Source: Prorocentrum cordatum
Taxonomy: Eukaryota; Sar; Dinophyceae; Prorocentrales; Prorocentraceae
Direction of reading: 5' to 3'
Length of the DNA: 64,000 bases
NCBI GenBank assembly: GCA_963575745.1
Contig: CAUYUJ010015727.1
Coordinates: 615,820-679,819 of the forward strand
Each line of letters starts with the position of its first letter. Positions within the stretch are counted from its first letter, which is position 1. The translations under genes and the position numbers were made by a program. Below, one piece after another: positions 1 through 11,790 of this stretch. Below the pieces are notes generated by a model. The model searched no databases. It was not told where the DNA came from and saw nothing but the letters and a program-made list of their open reading frames with translations.

Positions 1-880
1 GGGCCTGTGGCATGCCAACTCGAGATTCCAGCTCCCAGGAATTGGGCGCCCTGGTCCAAGCGCGAGCGCAAGTCATTCTCAGACGAAGACCCCGCCCACT
101 ACATCCACACGCCTCAGGCCTGATGAGCCCAAACGTGCCCGCTCGGATTCGAACATGGAGGCGGGGACCCCATGAGGATGGATTCCCGCTGGAGACGCCC
201 TCGCGATTCACTCAAAGACGACGCTCTCGCTCGAAACGTTCTCTAGATTCATGCCTGAGGAGGCCAAGAGTGACGACCGTTGCAGGTTTCCGCCGCTCGG
301 ATTCGACAGTGGACGTGGGGGCCCATAGGGAAGGGGCTCCCGCTTGAGATTTCCTCGCGGCTCACTCGCGGACGAAACTCCCGCTCGAAACTTCCTCCAT
401 GTTCAGGCCAGCGGGGCCGAAAAATGACGACAGTTACAGGTTTCCGACGACCCGCCTCGGCTTCGAACGTGGACGTGCGGGCCCCACAGGGGCGGCGGCT
501 CCCGCCCGAGACTTCCTCGCGCTTCTTTCACAAACGAAGCTCCCGCTCGAGACCTCCTCCGTGTTCAGGCCAGCGGGGGCCCAAAAGTGACGACAGTTAT
601 AGCTCTTCGATGACACGCCTCGGATTCGAACATGAAGGTGGGGGCCCCAGAGAGAGGGGGGGGGCTCCCGCTTGAGACGTCCCCTCAACTCACTCACAGA
701 CGAGGCTCTAGCTCATAGACGTCCGCTCGGTTCTGGCCTGAAAAACCAAAAAGTGACGACAGTTAAACGCTTCCGATGACCCACCCCAGATTCGAACATG
801 AAGCGCGGGCCCAATAGGGAGAGGGCTCCCGCCTGAGACTTCCTCGCAGTTCACTCACAGACGAAGCTCCCACCTGAGAC
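1..880 (+). repeat. ~165 bp tandem satellite, array 1
   Basis: About five diverged units, each containing a 'TTCGAACATGAAG' block, a 'GGGCCCCATAGGGAGGGG' block, 'CCCGCTTGAGACTTCCTCGC', 'TTCACTCACAGACGAAGCTC', and 'TGACGACAGTTACAGG'. The GGGCCCxATAGGG landmark recurs near 329, 480, 640 and 810, giving a period of about 160-165 bp. Open frames across it (for example 280-675) are repeat artefacts: the same block is open in several frames. The family returns at 1375-1625 and 10850-11790. Confidence 0.85.
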
Positions 881-903
881 TTCCTGAAGATGACGGATGT
901 GAG

Positions 904-926
904 TGAGTGAGTGTGCAAGTGTGTGC

Positions 927-993
<67 letters not shown>

Positions 994-1024
994 GTGATGG
1001 TGATGGTGATGGTGATGGTGATGG

Positions 1025-1056
<32 letters not shown>

Positions 1057-1365
1057 TTGATGTTGATGTTGATGTTGATGTTGATGTTGATGCTGATGAT
1101 GATGTTGATGTTGATGTTGGTGATGATGACGACGACGATGATGATGATGACGATGATGATGGGGTTGAGGTTGAGGTTGATGATGGTGGTGGTGATGAGG
1201 ATGAGGATGAGGATGAGGAGGAGGATGAGGAGGAGGAGGATGATGATGATGATGATGAGCATGATGATGATGGTGATGATGATGTTGATGATGATGATGA
1301 CAATCATGATGATGGTGATGATGATGTTGGTGATGATGATGATGATGATGACGACGATGACTGGG
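904..1365. repeat. GAT/GGT/GTT trinucleotide microsatellite
   Basis: A long (GATGAT)n tract with blocks of GGTGAT, GTTGAT and GAGGAT. It gives long open frames on both strands (poly-Met, poly-Asp, poly-Ser, poly-Ile) that should not be called genes. Confidence 0.95.
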
Positions 1366-1374
1366 GAACCCAAA

Positions 1375-1990
1375 AGTGACGATACTAACAGGTGTTGGAT
1401 GACGCGCTCGAAGACTTCCTCACAATTCACTCAGAGACGAGGCTCCCGCCTGAGACTTCCCCGCTATTCGCCCACAGTCGAGGCTACCGCTCGAGACATC
1501 CTCACGATTCGCCTCCTGGGAGCGCTCAAGTGCTAGGCCTGCTGTGGTAGGCCGATGACCGCTCGGGATTCGAACATGAAGTGCGGACCCCATAGGGAGG
1601 GGGCTCCCGCTCGAGACTTCCTTCAATGTGGGTATGTGAGTTTGCGTGTGTGTGCGAGAGTATGAGTGAGCGCGTGAGTTCGAGTGAGATGGTGATGATG
1701 GTAGTGATGATGATAGTGGTGACAGGGTGCTCCCGCTCGAGACTACCCTCAAGGTGAGTTTGTGAGGTTGTGTGCGAGAGTATGATTGAGCGCGTGAGTG
1801 CGAGTGAGATGGTGACCATGGTAGTGATCATGATAGTGATGGCCATGGTGTGGTGGCGAGTGGGTGAGCGAGTGATTGAGTGAGTGATGGACGTGTTGAT
1901 GAAGATGATGAGGATGATGGAGACGATGATGAGGATAATGTCGCTGATGAGTGTGTGAGGATGATGCATATGTGACTGACGAAGAGAGGG
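1375..1990 (+). repeat. Satellite array 1 remnant and GTGAGT/GATGGT low-complexity tract
   Basis: 1375-1625 and 1725-1745 carry blocks of the ~165 bp satellite ('CTCCCGCTCGAGACTTCC'). Between and after them lies GTGAGTGAG and GATGATGG low-complexity sequence. No gene is visible. Confidence 0.75.
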
Positions 1991-2584
1991 GGTGAGGTGT
2001 GCGCTGTTCCTGCGCGGGGGTGTGCATAGAAAACAAGAACCCCGTTATGGATGTGGGGAAAAACAAACCAGAGCGAACAAAGGTTTCACTGTACGTGCCC
2101 TTCAGAGAGCCAGTTTCTTTTGAGGTACGGGCGCATTCGAATAATCCCATTGGCCCCGAATGGTTCCTCTTTGTTATCAACTAATTCAAGTTTTAACACT
2201 GATTTTAACGAGCGTGGTGTAATTACGCATGTGCCTTGATTCAGGGCTGAGGAGGTGGCAAATGGAATTCACAACATCATACAGGGGCGCTGATGCGTCT
2301 TTGCTGCGTGTCTCTGCTCGCCTCCGGGCGGCACGGACACGTCGAGAGTCCGGCTTACCCAGGCACCAATGTTGGTTCGAGGATCGGGTGAAGTCGGTAC
2401 CAAACCATCATGTTCGAATGTGTCTTGGCATCCTCGTCTCTTTGGGAGTCTGTCGGAAGTGTCATATCGGTTTTCAGTGGCCTTCAATTCGAACGCTAGA
2501 GCTTGCAAGCCTCAAGATATTTTCAAATTAATGTGCACTTAACATTCTTCGAGGGCTTCATCGGCTGCATGAAGAAGAGGGCGG
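1991..2584. other. Single-copy sequence, nothing recognised
   Basis: Mixed-composition sequence without tandem structure. Short open frames (for example 1999-2184 and 2229-2531) have no recognisable motif. No gene is called. Confidence 0.5.
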
Positions 2585-2765
2585 GCCAGGGAGAGGGGGG
2601 GCGTCCTCTTGAGCAGGCCCTTCGCTTGTCAGAAGCCCTCCTGGCTTCTGAAATGTCTTCCCAGAAGCCCCCGATCCCCTCTGAGAAGCCCCCCGCCTTC
2701 TCAGAACGCCCCCTGTCCCTCGCCCTTCTGCTCAAGGCCGCCCACATGGAACTAGGGCGGCATTA
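2585..2765. mobile_element. Short CTTCTGA/CAGAAGG-rich element (MITE-like)
   Basis: About 170 bp made of alternating 'CAGAAGCCC' and 'CTTCTGA' words, with a G-rich left end (AGGGAGAGGGGGGG) and a partly complementary right end (CCCCCTGTCCCTCGCCCT). The same internal words occur in intron 1 of the ligase gene and at 18443-18637 and 25459-25663, so it looks like a diverged member of that family. Confidence 0.5.
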
Positions 2766-2785
2766 GATGGGTTCAGAAGATCGCT

Positions 2786-2813
2786 CCGCATCGCCGATGC
2801 ATCGGCGATGCGG
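2786..2813. repeat. 28 bp perfect palindrome
   Basis: CCGCATCGCCGATGC followed by its exact reverse complement around a central TGCA. Could extrude as a cruciform; no function is inferred. Confidence 0.85.
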
Positions 2814-2869
2814 CGCCATCTGGAGCCCGATATTAGAAAGAGCGTGTTCTACCGCTGCTGGCGGAAAAC

Positions 2870-4640
2870 CAGGGGGGCTCACTGGGGGGTCCCAACCCGT
2901 CCTCCCCCCCCCTCGAAAACGGTGGAGGGTCACTACCGGTTCGCACCCCCCCCCAATCCATCATGAAAAGGGGGGGGGGTCACTGCCGGTTCGAACCCCC
3001 CCCCCTCCCTTCGAAAACCGGGGGGGGTCACTACCGGTTCGAACCCCCCCCCCCTCTCGAAAACCGGGGGGGGTCACCACCGGTTCGAACACCTTTTCTC
3101 CCCCCCTCTCGCCACCGGCAAACGATTCCCGCTCCTCGGGACAGTTGGACAATGGTGGGGATGCTGGGACAGTGGTGGGAACGGTGGTGGTGGGGACAGG
3201 GGTGCAGGGACAGTGGGACAGTGGTGCGGACAGTGGTGGGGACGGTGGTGGTGGGGACAGTGGTGAGGGGACAGCGAGACAGTGGTGGGGACAGTGGGAC
3301 AGTGGTGGGGACGCTAGTGGTGGGGACACTGGTGAAGGCGGTGGTGAGGACAGTGGTGGGACAGTAGTACAGTGGGGAAAGTGGTGGGGATTGTGGGAAA
3401 GGTGGGACAGCGGCGGGGACAGTGGGGACGGTGGGACAGCACAGTGGGACAGCGGCGGGGACAGTGGGACAGTGGTGGGTACAGTGGGACAGTGGTGGGG
3501 ACCGTGGGGAAAGTGGGGAGTGTGGGGCCGTGATGGGACACTGGTGGGGAGAGTGGGGACAGTGAGACACTGGTGGGGGCACTGGTGGGGACAGCGGGGA
3601 CAATGGTGGGAACAGTGCGGACAGTGGGACAGTGGTGGGGAAGGGGGTGGTGGGGACACTGGTGTGGTGACAGTGGGAATGTGGTGGAAACAGTGGGACA
3701 GTGCAGTGTACAGTGGTGGTGGGGACAGTGGTGAGGGCGGTGGCGAGGACGGCGGTGGGATAATGGGACAGAGGTACACTGGGGACAATGGTGGGGAAAG
3801 TGGTGGGAACAGTGGGCCAGCTCAGTGGGACAGCGGCGGGGACAGTGGGATAGTGGGGACAGTGGGACAGTGGTTGGGGCCGTGGAGAAAGTGGGGAGAG
3901 TGGAACCGTGGTGGGAACAGTGGCGGGGACACTGGGGACAGTGCGACAGTGGTGGGGGCACTGGTGGGGACAGTGGGGACGGTGGTGGGAACAGTGGGGA
4001 CAGTGGGACAGTGGTGGGGAAGGGGGTGGTGGGGACACTGGTGTGGTGACAGTGGGAATGTGGTGGAAACAGTGGGACAGTGCAGTGTACAGTGGTGGTG
4101 GGGACAGTGGTGAGGGCGGTGGCGAGGACGGCGGTGGGATAATGGGACAGAGGTACACTGGGGACAATGGTGGGGAAAGTGGTGGGAACAGTGGGCCAGC
4201 TCAGTGGGACAGCGGCGGGGACAGTGGGATAGTGGGGACAGTGGGACAGTGGTTGGGGCCGTGGAGAAAGTGGGGAGAGTGGAACCGTGGTGGGAACAGT
4301 GGCGGGGACACTGGGGACAGTGCGACAGTGGTGGGGGCACTGGTGGGGACAGTGAGGACGGTGGTGGGAACAGCGGGGACAGTGGTGGTGAAGACAGTGG
4401 TGCTGGGGACAGCAGTGGGGGATGTGGTGTGGACGGTGGTAGGGACCCGGGAGTCGTTTACTGGCGGTGAGCGTGGGGGGGGGAGGGGTTCGAACCGGAA
4501 GTGACCCCCCGCGGTTTTCGAGGGGGGGGTTCGAACCGGCAGTGACCCCCCCCCCGGTTTTCGAGACCCCCTCCCGGTTTTCGAGGGGGGGGTTCGAACC
4601 GGCAGTGACCCCCCCCCCGGTTTTCCAGAGGGGGGGGGGG
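2870..4640. mobile_element. Foldback element with GGGACAGTGGTG minisatellite core
   Basis: The left arm (about 2890-3150) has several copies of a ~43 bp unit (TCGAAAACCGGGGGG, TCACTACCGGTTCGAACC), then GGCAAACGATTCCCGCTCC. The right arm (about 4445-4635) has the reverse complement of both, in reverse order (GGGAGTCGTTTACTGGCGG, then GGTTCGAACCGGCAGTGACC). Between the arms is about 1.3 kb of GGGACAGTGGTGGGGACAGT minisatellite. Within it a ~379 bp higher-order block is duplicated (landmark CCAGCTCAGTGGGACAGCGG near 3819 and 4198). Large open frames here (2767-4113 and the opposite strand) are translations of the minisatellite. Confidence 0.8.
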
Positions 4641-5045
4641 TTAGGGGAGGGGGAGGGGGGTCTTGCCGGGGAGAAGGGAAGGGGGGGGGGCCAGCAGGGG
4701 GGGGGGATTTCGGAAGGGAAGGAGGGGGAACCCCGGGCTCCGGAGGAAGAGGGGGGCGAATTCTCCCACAGTAAAGCGGCGGTGGATCACAGTCTCTCCG
4801 ATATTATCTTCCGCCGAAGCGAACGAGGAGGAGGAGGAGGAGGAGGAGGAGGAGGAGGAGGAGGTGGAGGAAGAGGCGGCTAGAGGAGGGAGGAGGAGGG
4901 AGAAGGAGGGAGGAAGAGGGAAAAGGAGGGTGGAGTAGGATGAGGGGGAGTTGGAGGGAGAAGTGACGAGGGAGGAGAAGGGAGGAGGGAGGAGGGAGGA
5001 GGATGGGTTGGAGGAAAAGAAGGGAGGAGAAGGAAGAGCAACGGC
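4640..5045. repeat. G-run and GGA low-complexity sequence
   Basis: Poly-G stretches followed by (GGA)n at about 4828-4875 and degenerate GGAGGGAGG sequence. No gene. Confidence 0.85.
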
Positions 5046-5240
5046 AGCTGCCTCTCGGGTCGGCCGCCCCCTCAACCCCTTGCGCAGTCCACGACGGGCG
5101 ATGCCGATTGCGTTGCCCCCGGGGAGAGCCTCCGCTGCCCCAGGACGCGCTGCGGACGCTCCAGCCGACCTCCACCTACCAGATGCTGGCGAAGGTCCCG
5201 CCGGAGCTGCTCGAGCGAGGCCCAATTGGAACACGAGGGG
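5046..5240 (+). other. Possible short coding segment, unrecognised
   Basis: Between low-complexity blocks, one frame (part of 5003-5335) reads as a non-repetitive peptide containing 'LQPTSTYQMLAK' and 'VPPELLERG', which looks more protein-like than its surroundings. There is no family match I can name, no clear start, and no splice partner. It could be a single exon or chance. Confidence 0.15.
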
Positions 5241-5375
5241 TAGTTGTCGGGAGGATCGTTGTCGATCGTCGCTCGAGGTTCGCGATCGTGGTTTTCGAGT
5301 ATCGCTCGAGGGTCGAGATGCGAGGATCGAGATAGTCGAGGACCGAGTATCGAAGATCGAGGAACGCGGCGCCGC
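5235..5375. repeat. TCGAGG/GATCG short tandem repeats
   Basis: Degenerate copies of 'GATCGAGG', 'TCGCTCGAGG' and 'TATCGAAGATCGAGG'. No gene. Confidence 0.6.
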
Positions 5376-5489
5376 ATGTTGGTCCGTGGAGGTCCAAGGG
5401 ACAGGTTGCACGCTCACTGGCCGACAACCTGCGTGAAAATCCGTTGAACCACGAGGTGTAAACTATTAAATCTAGATGCGATGTCCCCC

Positions 5490-5610
5490 AGCGAATTGGC
5501 CGTTGTCCGTTCGCGAGAGGGCGTCGCGGCCGTCATTTTTGCGGGTCCAGGTCCGTCGGTTTCGGCCCTAGGTCGTTTTCACTAAAGGGTGGTTTACTCC
5601 AGGGAGGTTT
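5490..5610 (+). repeat. Dispersed ~115 bp repeat, copy 1
   Basis: Shares ordered blocks with 20305-20425 inside intron 4 of the ligase gene: 'GAATTGxCCGTTxTC', 'GGCGxCGxGGCxGT', 'AGGTCGTTTTCACTAAA' and 'GTxTGTCCAT'. The rest of 5376-5900 shows nothing recognisable. Confidence 0.65.
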
Positions 5611-5909
5611 GTCCATTGCCGTCACAAGCGAGAGCACGACCAAGTGTACCTTTTATGCAAGTTCTTGCCGGCCGGCCGGGCCAGAAATGTTGCGGGCATT
5701 CAAGCGAGAGCACGAGTCTGAAATCAATTGAGGAAGTCTCAGGCGAATGCGGACCGAGCGTCCTCGGGCCTCCCGCCACGTTTTTTGTTTTTGTTTTATT
5801 TTTTATTTATATATGGGATTATGATGTGGTTTAGGTTTGTTGTAGATTATCATTCCCCATACACTGCTCTCGCACTTAGGGGCTCGCATTTCTGGAATAC
5901 GAAACTGAT

Positions 5910-6105
5910 GCTGAATGGCTGTCTGGCGGCCATGTTGCCACCGTCGCCGCCCCGTTGCCGCCGCGTCTCCCGCCCGACGTCTGGACCCGAATGGCGGTCT
6001 GGCGGCTACGTTGCCGCCGTCGCCGCTCTGTCGCCGCCCGTCGTCTGGGCATGATTGTCTGTCTGGCGGCTATGTTATCGCCGTCGCCGCCCAGTCGCCG
6101 CCGAA
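5910..6105 (+). repeat. ~65 bp minisatellite (TGTCTGGCGGC...GCCGCCGTCGCC)
   Basis: Three imperfect units containing 'GTCTGGCGGCTATGTTGCC' and 'GCCGTCGCCGC'. 6106-6330 after it is single-copy with nothing recognised. Confidence 0.7.
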
Positions 6106-6325
6106 ATTACAGAACCTAGATTCTCCTTTTCTAAAAAAAGAATAGACTCTACCCCCCCCGCCCCCCGGCGTTATCGCCCCCCTTTCGGGTATGTAAATCA
6201 CATATGATTCTGACCACATGTCCATCCTAAATATGAAATCGCAATGTCCCAGGCCAACCGGTATCCCCCCCTGAGGTTCTTTTGTAAAAAGCACTATGCG
6301 GTGACATGTTTTTTTTTTTAAAAAA

Positions 6326-6435
<110 letters not shown>

Positions 6436-6449
6436 ATTTGTTCACGAAT

Positions 6450-8050
6450 CCCTTGCAAAAATGTGGCGAAGTGCACACGCGCGCGTCGTCGCGCGCGCAT
6501 GCCGAAATCCTTCAATTATCCCAGCAAAGCAACCTAACAGCGATGTGTATAAGCATATCTGGAAGCATCCCCCTTCAGATTCAGGTGAGAATCCAGTTGT
6601 AGAATTCTGCTGTTCTCGCAGTCGCAGTCGCATTCGCAATGACAGTCGCAGCGGCAACGGCCTTAGGATCCAATAGAATCCTAAGGATTCCTAAGGATTC
6701 CTGAGGATGTTTAACTATGCCTACGGATTCCTAAGGATGCCGGCGGATTCCTGAGGATTCCTAAGGATTCCTATGGATTCCTACGGATTCCTACGGATGC
6801 CTCCGCCTGCCTCAGTTTCAGCTTCAGCCTCAGCCTGCCTCGGCTTGCCTCAGCCTCAGCCTCAGCCTGCCTCGGCCTCAGCCTCAGCCTGCCTCAGCCT
6901 CAGCCTCAGCCTGTCTCGGCCTCAGCCTGCGTCAGCCTCAGCCTCAGCCTGCCTCAGCCTCAGCCTCAGCCTCAGCCTCAGCCTCAGCCTCAGCCTCAGC
7001 CTGCCTCGGCGTGCCTCCGCCTCAGCCTCAGCCTGCCTCGGCCTCAGCCTGCCTCGGCCTCAGCCTGCCTCAGCCTCCCCTCCCCCTCCCCTTCCCCCCC
7101 CCCATTCAGCTTCACCTTGTCTCAGCTTCGGCCTGCCTCGGCCTCATCCTCAGCCTCAGCCTCAGTCTCAGCCTCAGCCTGTCTCGGCCTGAACCTGCCT
7201 CGGCCTCAGCCTCAGCCTGCCTCAGCCTCAGCCTGCCTCAGCCTCAGCCTCAGCCTCAGCCTCAGCCTGCCTCAGCATCAGCCTCAGCCTCAGCCTCAGC
7301 CTGCCTCGGCTTGCCTCGGCCTCAACCTCAGCCTGCCTCGGCCTCAGCCTCAGTTTCAGCCGGCCTCAGCCTCAGCCTCAGCCTGCCTCAGCCTCAGCCT
7401 CAGCCTACCTCGGCCTCAGCTTGCGTCAGCCTCAGCCCCAGCCTGCCTCAGCCTCAGCCTGCCTCAGCCTCAGCCTCAGCCTGCCTCGGCGTGCCTCAGC
7501 CTCAGCCTCAGCTTGCCTCGACCTCAGCCTGCCTCGGCCTCAGATTGCCTCAGCTCGGGCACTCGAAATATGGCACAGGACTAATGTTCGGAAACACGAA
7601 GATCACGAAGTGGCCCACAGTTGGCTCTGGGCAATCAAAATATGAAGCAGGAGTGGTGTTCTGGGAACACAAAGAACACGAAGTGGCCTACAGTTGGCTC
7701 CGGGCATCCAAAATGTGGCCCGGGAATGGAGTTCTGGGAAGTCGAAGAGCACGAAGTGGCCTACAGTTGGCTCCGGGCATCCAAAATGTGGCCCGGGAAT
7801 GGAGTTCTGGGAAGTCGAAGAGCACGAAGTGGCCTACAGTTGGCTCCGGGCATTCAAAATGTGGCCCGGGAATGGAGTTCTGGGAGGTCGAAGAGCACGA
7901 AGTGTGTGACTGTTTGCTTAAAACGAGCCCGGCCCTGAGCCCGGCCCTCGCTGTCCGGATGCCGCCCAGACCTCCCTTCTGAGTCATCAGATGCTCTCTT
8001 TTGACACCACTAGAAACCTATCAGTCTTCGCTGTTAGGTAAAAACCTTCG
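6450..8050 (+). mobile_element. Composite repeat, copy 1 (CAGCCT array, 73 bp satellite, unique tail)
   Basis: The order is: a ~150 bp lead ('ATTATCCCAGCAAAGCAACC' to 'TGTAGAATTCTGCTGTTCTC'); a (CAGCCT)n array at about 6800-7560; a 73 bp satellite at about 7560-7905 whose GAAGTGGCCTACAGTTGGC landmark falls at 7680, 7753, 7826 and 7899; and a tail at 7905-8045 (AACGAGCCCGGCCCTGAGC to CTATCAGTCTTCGCTGTTA). The same four parts in the same order recur at 48860-50975 with a near-identical tail. Ala/Ser/Leu/Gln-rich frames are translations of CAGCCT. Confidence 0.85.
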
Positions 8051-9480
8051 GTGCCAGAAGGATTTCGCAATCGACTTTCCCAAAAACATACACAGGGTTT
8101 CGTAACACTTGCTAACGAAGCTTACGCGCGAGCTCTTGCGAAATATCCTTTGCAGAACATGGGACGAGTGCAGACGCGCGCGTCGTCGCGCGCGTACGCC
8201 GAAATCCTTCAAAACCCATAGGTTTTCGGAAGGATTTCAAAATCGCGCGTCCAAAAAACCTACAAAAACGTAAGGTTTCGCAACACGGATTTTCAACAAA
8301 AGCGTGCGCGCGCACTCTTGCGGCGTCGTCGTCGTCGTCGCCGTCCTCCCTCCTCCCGCGTCGTCGTCGTCGTCGTCGCCTACATCGTCCTGTGTCTTTC
8401 CCTGTGTTCGTCGTCGTCGTCGTCCTCTTTGGCGTCGTGGTCGTTTCCGTCGTCGTTGTCGCCGTGGTCGTCCTTCCTCCTCCTCCCTCGTCGTCGTCGT
8501 CGTCTTCCGTCGTCGGCGCCTCGTCGTCGTCCCTCCTATTTCGTCGCCGTCGTCGTCGTCGTTGTCGTCGTCGTCTCGTCGTCGTCTTCCCTCCTCCCTC
8601 GTCATTGTCGTCGTCGGCGTCGCCGTCCTTCCTCCTTCTTCGTCGTTCGCGTCGTCGCCGTCCTCCCTCCTCCCTCGTTGTCGTCGTTGTCGTCGTTGTC
8701 GTCGTTGTCGCCGTCGTCGTCCTCCCTCCTCCCTCGTCGTCGTCTTCGTTGGCGACGTCGTCGTCGTCTTCGTCGTCGTCGTCGTCGGCGTCGGCGTCGT
8801 CGTCTTCGTCGTCGACGTCGGTGTCGTCGTCGTCGCCGCCGTCGTCGTCGTCGTCGTCGTCGTCGTCGGCCGTCTTGCTTCTCAGGCCTTCTTGGGGCGC
8901 TCTTGAGACGCCCCCGAGGGCTCCAAGACGACCCCGGAGCGATATCTGTGCTCGGTCCCGCATGGGTTTTGCAAACCAAATTGCGGGTGGGTGGGTGGGA
9001 TGATTGCGCGAGCAGTGGAGTTGACATCTTCAAGCTCGGCAAGTGAACTGCACCGTATAGATTCCCCTTCCCAACAAAGCATTCGGATCTCCCCCCCCGG
9101 ATTTAACTGCTTTTTTTTTCATGATGAAATGTACACACGATTCTGCCCCACGCCCATCCGAAATACGGATTCGTATTATCCCAGCCAAACTGGTAGCGCC
9201 TCCCTTTTTTGGGAACACATATGCGCGCGCACGCGTTTATCACAACTCACAAATTGTCAAGAACCCCAATACTGGGATCAAGTACGCACGCGCGCATCGT
9301 CGCGCGCATGCCCAAATCGCTTTAAAACTTTTGGTGTCGCAAGGATTTCAAAATCGAGCGCCACGAGGATAGCACATGGTTCCGAAACAAGGAGTGACAA
9401 GAAAGCCTGTGCTCGCGCTCTTGCGAATTCTCAAGCAAGCTATATATGTAAGTAGACGCATACGCGTCTATATTTTATAT
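8050..9480 (+). repeat. Degenerate long-period repeat with CGTCGT microsatellite
   Basis: Carries the CGCG-rich words that recur through 12.2-16 kb: 'GCGTCGTCGCGCGCG', 'GCCGAAATCCTTCA', 'GGATTTCAAAATCG', and near 8960 'GGGTTTTGCAAACCAA' followed by 'TTGCGGGTGGGTGGG'. A (GTC)n tract occupies about 8320-8875. The long frames there (poly-Val, poly-Ser, poly-Arg, poly-Asp) are artefacts. Confidence 0.7.
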
Positions 9481-9489
9481 GTTCTATAT

Positions 9490-9543
9490 GAATATATACA
9501 TATATATATATATATATTATATATATATAATATATATATATAA

Positions 9544-9584
<41 letters not shown>

Positions 9585-9590
9585 CATACG
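9490..9590. repeat. (TA)n microsatellite
   Basis: About 90 bp of nearly pure TA dinucleotides. 9590-9840 after it shows nothing recognisable. Confidence 0.95.
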
Positions 9591-9839
9591 CACCTCTCCG
9601 AGGGAGTAGAGCTCAGAGGCGATTAATGCGCACGCGTCCGCGATTTTTCTGGGCGTTTCGCTCGGGACATCCTCGAAATTCTGAAAATCGGTGGCACCCC
9701 TCACGCAGATCGTGACGTCAGGGTCCAAAAACACATGGGAATTTCAACATTTTAACATAAAACCTTCAAAAGCACATGGTAATTTCAATAATTGTGACCC
9801 CGATTCTCAGGGAATGGCGGTTTCGCTTGAAACATCCTT

Positions 9840-10214
9840 CCAAAATCGAGCCCCAGACCCCGCCTCGGAGCCTCCTGGGGGCCTCCTGGAACCTCCTGGG
9901 GCCTCCTGGGGCTTTCTGAACCTTCTGGCACCCCAGACCCCGCCTCGGAGCCTCCTGGGGGTCTCCTGAAACCTCCTGGGGCCTCCTGGGGCCTCCTGCG
10001 GCCTCCTGGAGCCTCTTGGGGCCTCCTGAAGCCTCCTGGGGTCTCCTGGGGCCTCCTGAGGCCGCCTGGGGCTTCCTGGGGCCTCCTGGGGCTTCAGAAC
10101 TACATGCACACAGAGACACAAATCACGCCCAACACATCACACGCTAGACAAACATAACACACACACACACAACACCTACAACACACAAAAAACACGCACC
10201 ACACAAAGCATACA

Positions 10215-10259
<45 letters not shown>

Positions 10260-10345
10260 ACACTCACAATCCTGGGGCCTCCTGGAACCTCTTCTGGTAT
10301 CCAAGTCGGGCCTCCTGAGGCTTCCTGGGGGGTCCTGGTACACAC
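9840..10345 (+). repeat. GCCTCCTGGG minisatellite with embedded (CA)n
   Basis: 10-12 bp units (GCCTCCTGGGGCCTCCTGGG) fill 9880-10100 and resume at 10270-10340. CA-rich sequence with a pure (CA)n at about 10216-10256 lies between. 10345-10850 after it contains one CGCG-rich fragment near 10555-10620 and otherwise nothing recognised. Confidence 0.85.
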
Positions 10346-10849
10346 ATCGCAAGATGTGGCAACCCCACTTGCGCTCGAGTGCGACTTCGATGTTGCATTT
10401 CACTCCTGCTTCAAACGCCCCTTCAGTTTTTGTATGAGCCTGGGCACACACGTGCCACTTGTATATATAGACACATGTGTGTATACCTGTACATACAACA
10501 TATATATATATATGTATATGTATGAGCCTCAACATGCTACCAAGCAGGCCTCTCGCGCACGCACGTCGAAATATGTCGAATTCCTTTGCGCGCGTGTTGT
10601 CGCAAGAACATATGCCCAAAAATATTCCGACTGCAGGACCCCACATGAGAATCCTCTCGGCCAATTTGGAAATAGCCCTCACCGTTGGTTACCACGGGCG
10701 GCCCTGAGACAAGGGGTTACCCCTGCCCCCGATTCGGCCGAGGACGGGTAACCACCCCCGGCCTGGACACAAGAGATTACCCTTGCACCCGGCCACTGTC
10801 ACAGTAACAGATTTGCCGACGACCAGCTCGGACGAAGCTTCCCGCAATT

Positions 10850-11790
10850 CACTCACGGAGAAAGTTCCCGCCTCATTCTTCCCCAAGATTCAAACCACAG
10901 AGGCTTCAGGAACCCAAAAGTGACGGCAGTTAGACGGTTTGGATGGCCCGCTAGGATTACTGACATGAGCTGCGGGCCCAATAGCGCGGGGGGTCCCGCT
11001 TGAGACTTCCTCGCAATTCGTTCAGAGAAGAGGCTCCCGTCTGATATCTCCTCCATGTTCAGGCATAGCGACCCTAAAATGAAGACAATTACAAAAAGTG
11101 GACGGCCCGCTCGGATTAGTAACATGAGCTGCGGGCCCCATACGGAGGGGGCTTCTGGCTGTGACCTCCTCGCAACTCACTCAAAGACAAAGCCCCTCCA
11201 TGTTCAGACATGGGGGCCCGACAGTTACAGGATTTGGATGACCCATTAGGATTATGACCATGAGGCGCGGGCCCCATGGAGAGGGAGTTCCCGCCAGAGA
11301 CTTCCTCGCAGTTCGCTCAGAGATCGGGCCCTCGCTGGATACTTCGCCCATGTTCAGGCACGAGGACCCCAAGAATGACGAGAGTTACAAGATGTGGACG
11401 ACCCGCTCGAATTAATAAAGTGAGTTGCGGGCCCCATGGGGAAGGGGCTCCCGTCTGACATTCCCTCGTGGTTCACTCAGAGGCGAGGCCCCCCTTGTGA
11501 TGCGTCCTCCATGCTCAGGCATAGGGGCCCGAAGATGACAACAGTTACAGGAATTGGACGACCCGCTCGGATTAGTAACAGGAGCCGCGGCCCCCATAGG
11601 GGAGGCGGGGCTCCCGCCAAGACTTCCCGCGATCACTCAAAGACGATGCCACCGCTTGATATTCCCCATGCTCAGGCATGGGGGCCATTTCTCCACATGA
11701 GCTGCGGGCCCCATAGGGGGGAGGCTCGCGCCTAAGGCTTCCATATTGCTTCAGGGAGGAGGCTTCCGCTCGAGACGTCTCCACAATGAA
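10850..11790 (+). repeat. ~165 bp tandem satellite, array 2
   Basis: Same blocks as array 1 at 1-880: 'TGAGCTGCGGGCCCCATA', 'CTCCCGCxTGAGACTTCCTC', 'TCCATGTTCAGGCAT' and 'GACAGTTACAGGAxTxGG'. The GGGCCCCATA landmark recurs near 10975, 11136, 11268, 11431, 11589 and 11706. Confidence 0.85.

Noticed and set aside
903-1536. Open frames of 150-209 codons on both strands (poly-Met, poly-Asp, poly-Ser, poly-Ile)
   Set aside because: They are six-frame translations of a GAT microsatellite.
2980-3100. GGTTCGAACC words that could suggest tRNA T-arms
   Set aside because: They are part of a ~43 bp minisatellite with poly-C/poly-G. No cloverleaf could be formed.
2767-4167. 448- and 378-codon frames, Gly/Trp-rich (+) and Pro/His-rich (-)
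   Set aside because: Both come from the GGGACAGTGGTG minisatellite, which lacks stops in several frames.
6773-7982. Ser/Ala/Gln/Pro-rich long frames resembling low-complexity secreted proteins
   Set aside because: Pure (CAGCCT)n translation; the same at 48985-50061.
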